Positions 5,718 through 11,015 of a DNA stretch of 11,015 nt are shown piece by piece. The position numbers and the translations under genes are program-made. Under the pieces are notes generated by a model that had not been told where the DNA came from, made no database searches, and saw nothing but the letters and a program-made list of their open reading frames with translations. Positions within the stretch are counted from its first letter, which is position 1. Each line of letters starts with the position of its first letter. The stretch covers positions 1 through 11,015 of the forward strand of contig JAGLNE010000096.1 of the NCBI GenBank assembly GCA_023139655.1, read 5' to 3'. The stretch is from Candidatus Parcubacteria bacterium. Lineage in GTDB: Bacteria; Patescibacteriota; Patescibacteriia; Patescibacteriales; UBA12075.

Positions 5718-7715
5718 TTAAATATTTTTCAGGGGCAATCCAATATAAAAGATGGTGCCGCCACCCTCTTTGGATTTGAACCAGATACGTCCACCATTCG
5801 TCTCTATTATTGATTTGGCAATGGACAAGCCCAGTCCGGTACCGTAATCCGCTTGAGCTATGTTGTGGGCGCGAAAAAATTTTTCAAATATTCTTTTATG
5901 CTGAGCCTGCGGTATGCCAATGCCGTCATCCTTTATCCTGACAACAGCTTCTTTGCCCCTTTTTTTGAAACTTATCAAGACTTTTCCGTTTTCGTGGGAA
6001 TACTTAATGGAATTACTAAGGACATTGCCCAGTGATAGTTTGATTTTATCGCGGTCAATATTTAACATCAATTTGACCGGGCTTTTTTCATATTCTACAT
6101 TCACCTTTTTAACTTGAGCAAATTTTCGCTTGTCTTCTATAACTTCTTTAATAATTTTGCTCAAGTTAGTGCTTCTTTTAACAACCTTAAAATGACGGCC
6201 TGTTTCAATGTGTGATAAATTAAGTAGATCGTCTATGAGGTCTACTAACTTGTTTGTACTTTCACGAATATCATCCATATATTCTCTTTGCTTGCCGCTA
6301 AGATCTTCTTTAAGCATCAGCTCGCTCATCCACTTGATGCCTGTCATCGGGGTCTTAAGCTGATGCGAGGCGAGTGATACAAACTCAGATTTCATCCGAT
6401 TAATTTCTCGCTCGCGAGTAGCATCCCTGAACACGATTACGCAGCCGATAGTTTCACCTTGACTATTTTTTAGGGGGACGGCGCTGTCCGCCACCGGTAT
6501 CTTCTCACCTTTTTTAGATATGAGCAAAGTGTCGCTCGGCATTGATTGGGTTTCTCCGGTGGCTATGGCCTGGATGATGAAATCATTGTTTGCTATACGC
6601 GGATTGGATTCATGGACAAATCGTAAAATTTGGGAATACTTTTTATTCAGTGCTTCCTTTTCCGAATATCCGGACATTCGACTGGCAATCGGATTAATAA
6701 GCAAAATCCGCAAATCGCAATCCACTACAAAAACGCCGTCGCCAATGCTTTGGACAATTGTTTCAATTTTACTTTTTTCCCGGCTGACTTGCTCTGTCTT
6801 GGATTTAATTTCTTTAATATTCTGTTTATTTTCATAGATGCCGGAAATGGAATTGGCGATTGTTCGGAGCATAATTATTCCGGAAGCTTGCCACTTTTTT
6901 GCCTTGTCAACCCTATCAAAACCGATGAAGCCGAAAAATTTATTATTTACGATAAGCGGTAAAATGAGAATTGACTTGATGCCCCGCGGTTTTAATGCCT
7001 TTCTTATATCTATAGGCAATTTTGAGACATCTCGGGATAAAAATATACTTTTATTATGTAAATTTTTTAGAAAAAAGAAATTTTCATTAAAAGATATATT
7101 TTGCGAATTACTGATCTGTGGTTTTATGTTATCCGCACACCATTCAAAAGTATTGGTAGAGGTTTTTCCGTCAGAACTGTTTTCAAAAATGTAAGTACGG
7201 CTGGCATCAATGTGGACAGCGATTTTTTCCAATATTTGACTCATCGTTTTTTGAAAATTTTTATATCGATTAAGCTTTGTCGATATTTTAGCTAATATTA
7301 TTTGCTGGTCCAAATTTTCTTTTATCTTTTTCTCGTTTTGTTTGTGTTTGCTTATATCAATAATTACAGTCAGTAAAAATTTTTTGTTTTGGTTCTCAAG
7401 GATTTCTTCGGAAAAAATACTATCTAATATTATCCCGTTACTTGTACGTATCTTCAGCACTGCATTTTGTATATATCCTTTCTTTCGCAGAGCATCCTTT
7501 ACTTTTTTTTGTTTTTCAGGCTGGACAAACATGTTAAAATCAACGGCGGTTTTACCGATAACATCAGACATCTTATAATGCAATTTTTTTAAAAAAGCGG
7601 CATTAACTTCAATAAATTTTCCGCTTTTTAGTTCGCTAATGGCCATGGGTACAGGATTCCTTGCAAACAGCTTATTGTAAAAATTTTTTTCTTTATTTTT
7701 CGCTTGGTTCACCAT
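5718..7715 (-). CDS. Soluble PAS-GAF-PAS sensor histidine kinase
   Basis: A 665-aa kinase without membrane helices, so it senses in the cytoplasm. Domain order: PAS about 12-125; GAF about 138-297 (strands ILILPLIVNNKFFGFIGFD, 249-267); short coiled coil 298-320; PAS about 318-435, ending in VIVFRDATRERE; HisKA 441-507 with the phospho-acceptor His451 in SHQLKTP; HATPase_c about 553-662 with N-box NVLSNSIKYS (564-573), G1 box DDGIGIP (596-602) and G2 box GTGLGLSI (625-632). All motifs needed for autophosphorylation are present. The signal is not known; PAS and GAF pockets often bind small ligands, haem or flavin, but no diagnostic residue is evident. It is the first gene of an operon with the receiver at 5335. 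No Shine-Dalgarno precedes its ATG; an extended -10 lies upstream at 7759-7767. Confidence 0.95.
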   Translation of the reverse strand: MVNQAKNKEKNFYNKLFARNPVPMAISELKSGKFIEVNAAFLKKLHYKMSDVIGKTAVDFNMFVQPEKQKKVKDALRKKGYIQNAVLKIRTSNGIILDSIFSEEILENQNKKFLLTVIIDISKHKQNEKKIKENLDQQIILAKISTKLNRYKNFQKTMSQILEKIAVHIDASRTYIFENSSDGKTSTNTFEWCADNIKPQISNSQNISFNENFFFLKNLHNKSIFLSRDVSKLPIDIRKALKPRGIKSILILPLIVNNKFFGFIGFDRVDKAKKWQASGIIMLRTIANSISGIYENKQNIKEIKSKTEQVSREKSKIETIVQSIGDGVFVVDCDLRILLINPIASRMSGYSEKEALNKKYSQILRFVHESNPRIANNDFIIQAIATGETQSMPSDTLLISKKGEKIPVADSAVPLKNSQGETIGCVIVFRDATREREINRMKSEFVSLASHQLKTPMTGIKWMSELMLKEDLSGKQREYMDDIRESTNKLVDLIDDLLNLSHIETGRHFKVVKRSTNLSKIIKEVIEDKRKFAQVKKVNVEYEKSPVKLMLNIDRDKIKLSLGNVLSNSIKYSHENGKVLISFKKRGKEAVVRIKDDGIGIPQAQHKRIFEKFFRAHNIAQADYGTGLGLSIAKSIIETNGGRIWFKSKEGGGTIFYIGLPLKNI

Positions 7716-7758
7716 ATTTTATGTTTATAGAATTACATAGAAATATTATTCTCTCTTT

Positions 7759-7767
7759 ATTTTAACA
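7759..7767 (-). promoter_or_regulatory. Possible extended -10 promoter for the histidine kinase
   Basis: On the - strand this reads TGTTAAAAT, an extended -10 motif, placing the start of transcription near 7752 and a leader of roughly 37 nt. No -35 box is clear. Confidence 0.4.
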
Positions 7768-7836
7768 TTTTTTACCTTAAAATACAATTTAAGGCAGTAA
7801 TTTCAATGTTTTGATAATTAAATTTTAATAAAAAAG

Positions 7837-7860
7837 TTCGGAAGCTGTCCGAGTATGCGA
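7837..7860 (+). repeat. 24-bp intergenic repeat, copy 3
   Basis: Exact match to 1485-1508 and 3441-3464. The next bases (AAC) differ from the GC that follows the other two copies. No + strand gene lies just upstream, so the repeat is not tied to the 3' end of a gene. Confidence 0.92.
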
Positions 7861-7868
7861 ACAAACGG

Positions 7869-7898
7869 CACAAAACGCCCCAATAGGGGCGTTTTGTG
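7869..7898 (+). other. 13-bp perfect hairpin
   Basis: CACAAAACGCCCC (7869-7881) pairs with GGGGCGTTTTGTG (7886-7898) around an AATA loop. No T-run follows on either strand, so it is a strong structure but a poor intrinsic terminator. Confidence 0.75.
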
Positions 7899-7966
7899 GT
7901 GCTTAATTCTGTGCGACCCCTGCCTGCAACACAAGCTTGCGAGCAAACCCAGGCGGGAGCAAATTT

Positions 7967-7995
7967 TTGACACTTTAAAATATTTCTTCTATAGT
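7967..7995 (+). promoter_or_regulatory. Near-consensus sigma-70 promoter
   Basis: TTGACA (7967-7972) and TATAGT (7990-7995) are separated by 17 nt. It is the best -35/-10 pair in the window and drives the 40-aa basic protein with a leader of about 30 nt. Overlapping TATAAT boxes at 7999-8009 may add start sites. Confidence 0.7.
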
Positions 7996-8032
7996 AACTA
8001 TAATATAATAAACTATTAAATTAAAAATTAAT

Positions 8033-8155
8033 ATGGCAAAAAGAAGTACTGGGGTGGGGAAAAAGAGAAAAACACACTCCCACAAAACCGCCAAGCGGCT
8101 TGAGATCAAGCGGCTTATGCTAGAGGAAAAGGCTAAGAAAAAAAAGCGTAAATAA
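8033..8155 (+). CDS. Very basic 40-aa protein
   Basis: A short open frame with ATG at 8033 and TAA at 8153-8155. Eighteen of 40 residues are Lys or Arg, with only three Glu, and it ends in KAKKKKRK. The N-terminus MAKRSTGVGKKRK is typical of a nucleic-acid-binding tail, and residues 20-35 could form one amphipathic helix. A near-consensus promoter precedes it and a terminator follows within 20 bases, so it is a well-bounded single-gene unit and probably well expressed. Small proteins of this kind are ribosomal, RNA-binding or chromosome-associated; I do not recognise the family. No Shine-Dalgarno site is seen. Confidence 0.75.
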   Translation: MAKRSTGVGKKRKTHSHKTAKRLEIKRLMLEEKAKKKKRK

Positions 8156-8173
8156 AATTTATAGCAATTTTTA

Positions 8174-8203
8174 AAAACAATCCCGAGTATTCGGGATTGT
8201 TTT
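8174..8203 (+). terminator. Rho-independent terminator
   Basis: AAAACAATCCCGA (8174-8186) pairs with TCGGGATTGTTTT (8191-8203) around a GTAT loop. The T-rich end and A-rich start allow action on both strands. It ends the 40-aa gene. Confidence 0.85.
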
Positions 8204-8215
8204 GTTTGAGAAATT

Positions 8216-8244
8216 TTGCGGTATTAGGATATTTTTAGTATAAT
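8216..8244 (+). promoter_or_regulatory. Promoter of the single-pass membrane protein gene
   Basis: TTGCGG (8216-8221) and TATAAT (8239-8244) with a 17-nt spacer. The predicted leader is about 47 nt and lacks a Shine-Dalgarno site before the ATG at 8298. Confidence 0.6.
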
Positions 8245-8297
8245 TATTGTAGTATTGTTTTACTTTAACAACTTATTAACTTATAAAATTTAATTTT

Positions 8298-8720
8298 ATG
8301 ACAGAAGAAAAAAAACCAAGGGCTTTTTTAAAATATTTTTTAATAATTTTTCTTACCTTTCTCTTGTCCTCAATTATTACTCTGGGCGGATTGGCTCTCT
8401 ATGTATATACGCAAAATCCGTTCAATATCCAGGCCTGCCTGATCTCCAGCTTCCTTAACGCGTCATCAATCATGGATAGCCAATCAAGCGCCGGCGCCGG
8501 GACAAGCGCGCCGACCCAATTTGACCATCCTTTTTTGTCGTCGGACCAAGAAGCTATGCTTGAAAACGCCGGCATTGACGTAAGTGCGCTACCAACCACT
8601 CTTTCACCGGAAATGAAAGCCTGCGGCATTGAGGCTCTGGGCCAAGACCGGATCAATGAGATCATAAACGGCGCCACCCCCGGCCCCTTAGATTTGCTTC
8701 GGGTCAAATCGTGTTTGTAG
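8298..8720 (+). CDS. Single-pass membrane protein, 140 aa
   Basis: Unrecognised by name. A charged N-terminus (TEEKKPR) is followed by one hydrophobic helix (about 12-37), which could be an uncleaved anchor. A low-complexity linker rich in Ser, Ala and Gly (60-73) leads to a small helical C-terminal domain (about 76-140) containing DHPFLSSDQEAMLENAGID (76-94), SPEMKACGIEALGQDRINEI (103-122) and the ending LRVKSCL. Cys109 and Cys139 may pair outside the cell. By memory, similar short anchored proteins with this kind of tail are common in candidate-phyla genomes, but the role is unknown. It has its own promoter and a shared terminator with the convergent gene at 8792. Confidence 0.8.
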   Translation: MTEEKKPRAFLKYFLIIFLTFLLSSIITLGGLALYVYTQNPFNIQACLISSFLNASSIMDSQSSAGAGTSAPTQFDHPFLSSDQEAMLENAGIDVSALPTTLSPEMKACGIEALGQDRINEIINGATPGPLDLLRVKSCL

Positions 8721-8740
8721 ATTTCGTAGATATAAAAAAT

Positions 8741-8770
8741 AAAAAGCTCCGTGTTTATACGGAGCTTTTT
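8741..8770. terminator. Bidirectional terminator between convergent genes
   Basis: AAAAAGCTCCGT (8741-8752) pairs with ACGGAGCTTTTT (8759-8770) around a GTTTAT loop, with a T-run on either strand. It serves the gene at 8298 (+) and the gene at 8792-9451 (-). Confidence 0.92.
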
Positions 8771-8791
8771 TGTATTCTTGAATTTAATAAT

Positions 8792-9451
8792 TTAGTCAAT
8801 AATTTTTCTTTTGTGGGTTATTAAGTAATAAACATACACAATAATAACCGTAGTTAACGCGCCCAGTATATTCAGGGTTATGTCATTGGCGGTATCTGTC
8901 CCCGGGCCCAAACGATTGGTATGGAAAAAAACATCTTCCAGATATTCCTCTACTTCATAAAGCGCCCCCAAACTAATAGTTGAAGTAGTGGCAAGAAATA
9001 AGGCCAGCTTTAATCTGCCTTCTTTTAAAAGTAAACTATATTTAAATTTATCGATCCAAAAAGCATTGATCACGGCAAACAAGGTAAAGGCCATAATAAC
9101 GCTTACCGAGTAATGGACAACCTGATCCCACCAGGATATATTCCCGTAAAGATGAAAAAAATCACCGGCCGCATCCAGGCTCAGAGCGGTTGTTACTATT
9201 ATCCAGATTGACCAATGAAGATAATGGCCCTTTTTCTGCCGATATTTATAGGCTGTGATCTCCAGGAGTGTTAGAATAAATATGGAGGTAATTACCAGGC
9301 CCAGCCAGGTAAATTGGGTATTGAATTGTAAAATACGCAAAAAATTTAATATTTCAAAAATAATTAAGCCGACAAATAAAAGACGGGCGAAATTAATCAC
9401 AATCAATGTTTCCCTCTCTCTTTTGTCTTTATAGCTGTGAAAAATTTTCAT
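8792..9451 (-). CDS. DUF2238 (YjdF-like) membrane protein
   Basis: A 219-aa integral membrane protein with about six helices (near 16-41, 48-68, 80-98, 110-133, 147-165, 191-212). It carries the pattern of acidic and histidine residues typical of DUF2238 / E. coli YjdF: LDAAGDFFHLYG (92-103), WWDQVVHYSVS (107-117), LGALYEVEEYLED (161-173) and GTDTANDITLNILGA (184-198). The conserved Asp, Glu and His inside or near the membrane suggest a metal site or a catalytic function, but no activity has been established for the family to my knowledge. The length is typical. It is transcribed away from cysQ, from a -10 box placed so that the message starts at or next to the ATG. Confidence 0.85.
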   Translation of the reverse strand: MKIFHSYKDKRERETLIVINFARLLFVGLIIFEILNFLRILQFNTQFTWLGLVITSIFILTLLEITAYKYRQKKGHYLHWSIWIIVTTALSLDAAGDFFHLYGNISWWDQVVHYSVSVIMAFTLFAVINAFWIDKFKYSLLLKEGRLKLALFLATTSTISLGALYEVEEYLEDVFFHTNRLGPGTDTANDITLNILGALTTVIIVYVYYLITHKRKIID

Positions 9452-9457
9452 ATAGTT

Positions 9458-9466
9458 ATTTTACCA
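9458..9466 (-). promoter_or_regulatory. Extended -10 placing the start at the ATG (- strand)
   Basis: On the - strand this reads TGGTAAAAT and ends six bases before the ATG of the DUF2238 gene, so transcription would begin at about the A of the ATG. A TTGACA lies further upstream (9475-9480) but with a spacer of only 11 nt. Confidence 0.5.
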
Positions 9467-9508
9467 TTTTCCAGTGTCAATTTCAATATTATAAATCTAT
9501 ATTTTTTG

Positions 9509-9517
9509 TGATATAAT
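9509..9517 (+). promoter_or_regulatory. Extended -10 placing the start at the ATG (cysQ)
   Basis: TGATATAAT is a perfect extended -10. It ends seven bases before the ATG at 9525, so the transcript should begin at the start codon itself. It is back-to-back with the promoter of the - strand DUF2238 gene, about 45 bases away. Confidence 0.6.
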
Positions 9518-9524
9518 GTTAATA

Positions 9525-10343
9525 ATGATCAAAGACATTGATAAAATTCTTGAACAAGTATTGAATATTATTACAAAAGCCGGGCAAACCGTGCTTTCTT
9601 ATTATGGCCAGAATTTAAATATCAAAGATAAAGGAAACGACTCGCCAGTAACTGTGGCAGATTTGGAGTCAAATAAGGTCTTAGTAAGCGGACTAAGAGA
9701 ATTTGGCTGGCCGATTCTTTCCGAAGAAGGCGTTGATGACAAAAAGCGCTTTGGCGCTGAGCTGGTTTGGATAATAGACCCGCTTGACGGGACCAAGGAT
9801 TTTATCCAGGAAACCGGGGAATTCACGATTATGATCGGCCTGGTAGAAAAACAAGCAAATAATACCTATCGCCCCATCCTGGGGGTTATTTATAGACCGA
9901 CAGCAAAAACGATATATTATGCGATCAAGGGCGGTGGGGTCTGGGCCAAACAGGGCGAGCATAAGCCGCGATTACTTAAGGTCGCACCAGTAAGCAAATG
10001 GCAAGATATTATTATGCTTACCAGCCGCAACCATACGACTGACCTGGAAAAAAGGCTGGCAAAAAAGCTAGGTATACCCAAGATTTTAACTTACGGCTCT
10101 TCCCTTAAGGCCTGCTTAATTGCTGACAAAAAAGGCCATATTAATTTAAACACCACACCCAAAACCTTTGAGTGGGATGTCTGTGCCTCGGACATTATTG
10201 TTCACGAGGCTGGTGGTAAATTTACTGATTCAAAAGGAAAATTATTTAACTACAATAAAAAAGACCCGCGCAATCAGCGCGGGTACGCAGCCACTAACGG
10301 TATTATTCATGATGAGATTATAGAAAACATAAAAGAATTATAA
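9525..10343 (+). CDS. cysQ: 3'(2'),5'-bisphosphate nucleotidase CysQ-like (inositol monophosphatase superfamily)
   Basis: A 272-aa Mg2+-dependent phosphatase. The metal-binding signature is complete: Asp46 in SPVTVADLESN; Glu67 in ILSEEG; Asp85 and Asp88 in WIIDPLDGTKDF (82-93); and Asp218 in the second motif WDVCASDIIVHEAGG (217-231). CysQ removes a phosphate from 3'-phosphoadenosine 5'-phosphate, the by-product of sulfate assimilation and sulfotransfer; other superfamily members act on inositol phosphate or fructose bisphosphate, so the substrate is likely but not proven. The start is set at 9525 rather than the in-frame ATG at 9516, because the latter overlaps the -10 box (TATAAT, 9512-9517). 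With this start the message is leaderless. No sulfate-assimilation genes are nearby. Confidence 0.9.
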   Translation: MIKDIDKILEQVLNIITKAGQTVLSYYGQNLNIKDKGNDSPVTVADLESNKVLVSGLREFGWPILSEEGVDDKKRFGAELVWIIDPLDGTKDFIQETGEFTIMIGLVEKQANNTYRPILGVIYRPTAKTIYYAIKGGGVWAKQGEHKPRLLKVAPVSKWQDIIMLTSRNHTTDLEKRLAKKLGIPKILTYGSSLKACLIADKKGHINLNTTPKTFEWDVCASDIIVHEAGGKFTDSKGKLFNYNKKDPRNQRGYAATNGIIHDEIIENIKEL

Positions 10344-10362
10344 AAATAATTTTTTAAAACAT

Positions 10363-10398
10363 ATTTTTTGCCACGTGGCATGCCACGTGGCAAAAAAT
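10363..10398. repeat. Perfect 36-bp palindrome
   Basis: The two 18-base halves are exact reverse complements. Each half contains the 10-base palindrome GCCACGTGGC (10370-10379 and 10382-10391), so the core is also a direct repeat. T-runs come before and A-runs after the stem on both strands, the reverse of an intrinsic terminator. The GCCACG core matches the stems at 1509-1539 and 1608-1638. Confidence 0.92.
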
Positions 10399-10419
10399 TT
10401 TCAAAATAATATTTTGGAT

Positions 10420-10458
10420 AAAAAGAGCTGGTGTGTAAATTAACACCAGCTCTTTTTT
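10420..10458. terminator. Bidirectional terminator between cysQ and rpoD
   Basis: A stem of about 14 bp, AAAAAGAGCTGGTGT (10420-10434) with ACACCAGCTCTTTTT (10443-10457), has an 8-nt loop and T-runs on both strands. Confidence 0.92.
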
Positions 10459-10476
10459 ATTTGATCTTATTTTCTA

Positions 10477-11015
10477 TTAATAGTCCCTTAATTTCTGAAT
10501 CCCCTCATGGCGCTGGATCTTTTCCAAAGCTTTGGCTTCTATCTGACGGATGCGTTCGCGGGTTACGTCAAACTCGCGGCCGACTTCTTCCAGAGTATGA
10601 GCCACGCCGTCTTCCAGGCCAAAGCGCATTTCCAGGATCTTCTGTTCCCGCGGGCTTAGCTGGGAGATAACATCCCGGACATAATCCTTAAGCAGCTGCA
10701 GCGCGGCTGAACGATCGGGCGTAACATTTTTAACATCCTGGATAAAGTCTTCCAGGGTTGAGTCTTCCTCGTTATCCCCCACTGTAGTTTCAAGTGATAT
10801 TGTATCTTGACTGATCTTCATAATATGGCGGACCTTGTCGATCTCCTCGCCCATCTCGGCGCTTATTTCCTCCGGCAAAGGCTCACGGCCCAGGTCCTGA
10901 ATAAGCTGCCGCTCGATCTGCTGGAACTTATTGATCGTTTCTACCATATGCACCGGTATGCGAATCGTCCGCGATTGATCGGCCAAAGCCCGGGTAATTG
11001 CCTGGCGAATCCACC
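10477..11015 (-). CDS. rpoD: RNA polymerase primary sigma factor RpoD/SigA, C-terminal part
   Basis: The gene is cut by the right edge; about 179 C-terminal residues are visible. They start in region 2.4 with WIRQAITRALADQSRTIR, which reads the -10 box, then HMVETINK of region 3. Region 3 continues to the DNEEDSTLEDFI stretch of the 3-4 linker, where the sigma finger lies near the active site. Region 4 contains LSPREQKILEMRFGLEDG and the helix-turn-helix LEEVGREFDVTRERIRQIE, which contacts the -35 box, and the protein ends in KLRDY close to the usual terminus. This is the essential housekeeping sigma factor. The sequence is visibly richer in GC than the left half of the window. The reading continues without interruption up to base 11015, so the true start lies outside. 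Confidence 0.96.
   Translation of the reverse strand, partial: WIRQAITRALADQSRTIRIPVHMVETINKFQQIERQLIQDLGREPLPEEISAEMGEEIDKVRHIMKISQDTISLETTVGDNEEDSTLEDFIQDVKNVTPDRSAALQLLKDYVRDVISQLSPREQKILEMRFGLEDGVAHTLEEVGREFDVTRERIRQIEAKALEKIQRHEGIQKLRDY

Larger units (their letters stand above)
7716..8032. other. 317-bp structured intergenic region
   Basis: No protein-coding gene is seen here. From left to right it holds the AT-rich upstream region of the histidine kinase with its putative promoter, the third copy of the 24-bp repeat, a 13-bp perfect hairpin (7869-7898), a second imperfect hairpin (7919-7926 with 7950-7957, one T-G pair), and the promoter of the 40-aa gene. The stretch 7837-7957 is much richer in GC than its surroundings, which together with the hairpins suggests a structured RNA or a mobile repeat element rather than plain spacer. 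Confidence 0.6.

Noticed and set aside
1485..7860. The 24-bp repeat as a CRISPR repeat.
   Set aside because: Copies are thousands of bases apart with genes between them, and no cas genes are present.
8399..8707. A 102-codon - strand frame opposite the single-pass membrane protein.
   Set aside because: It is a shadow of the + strand gene, which has its own promoter, membrane helix and terminator.
9516..9524. An upstream ATG for cysQ at 9516.
   Set aside because: It overlaps the -10 box, so it would lie ahead of the predicted transcription start; the family N-terminus is fully covered from 9525.

Overview
The window looks like a piece of an AT-rich, compact bacterial chromosome, most likely from the Candidate Phyla Radiation (Patescibacteria, Parcubacteria-like). 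This assignment is an inference. It rests on the low GC, single-domain response regulators, small membrane proteins of unknown family, a lone GIY-YIG nuclease, many starts without a Shine-Dalgarno sequence, and a housekeeping sigma factor at the right edge. UGA acts as a stop: the long conserved genes contain no in-frame UGA.

Left part (1-3626), all on the + strand: an unrecognised 134-aa protein, an alpha/beta hydrolase, a GIY-YIG nuclease-like protein, a second alpha/beta hydrolase and an S51-family peptidase. The gaps between these genes are unusually structured. They hold a 24-bp repeat (also present near 7837), nested and mutually exclusive hairpins, a 13-bp direct repeat flanking the peptidase gene, and two short stretches that resemble antisense tRNA 3' ends. 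This is the accessory-looking part of the window.

Middle (3627-7715): a signalling block. On + there is a single-domain response regulator followed by two membrane proteins that share a paralogous two-helix anchor; the longer one has a large outside beta-rich domain. Convergent on - is an operon of a soluble PAS-GAF-PAS histidine kinase and a second single-domain response regulator. Neither regulator has an output domain, so signalling probably ends in protein-protein contacts.

Right part (7716-11015): a structured gap with the third repeat copy, a 40-aa very basic protein behind a near-consensus promoter (TTGACA-N17-TATAGT), a single-pass membrane protein, a DUF2238 (YjdF-like) membrane protein on -, a CysQ-like bisphosphate nucleotidase on +, and the C-terminal part of the primary sigma factor RpoD/SigA on -, cut by the window edge. 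Between cysQ and rpoD lie a perfect 36-bp palindrome and a bidirectional terminator.

Several genes (713, 2785, 9525 on +, 9451 on -) have a -10 box so close to the ATG that the transcript should be leaderless or nearly so. Others (181, 1737) have strong Shine-Dalgarno sites, so two initiation modes appear to coexist.
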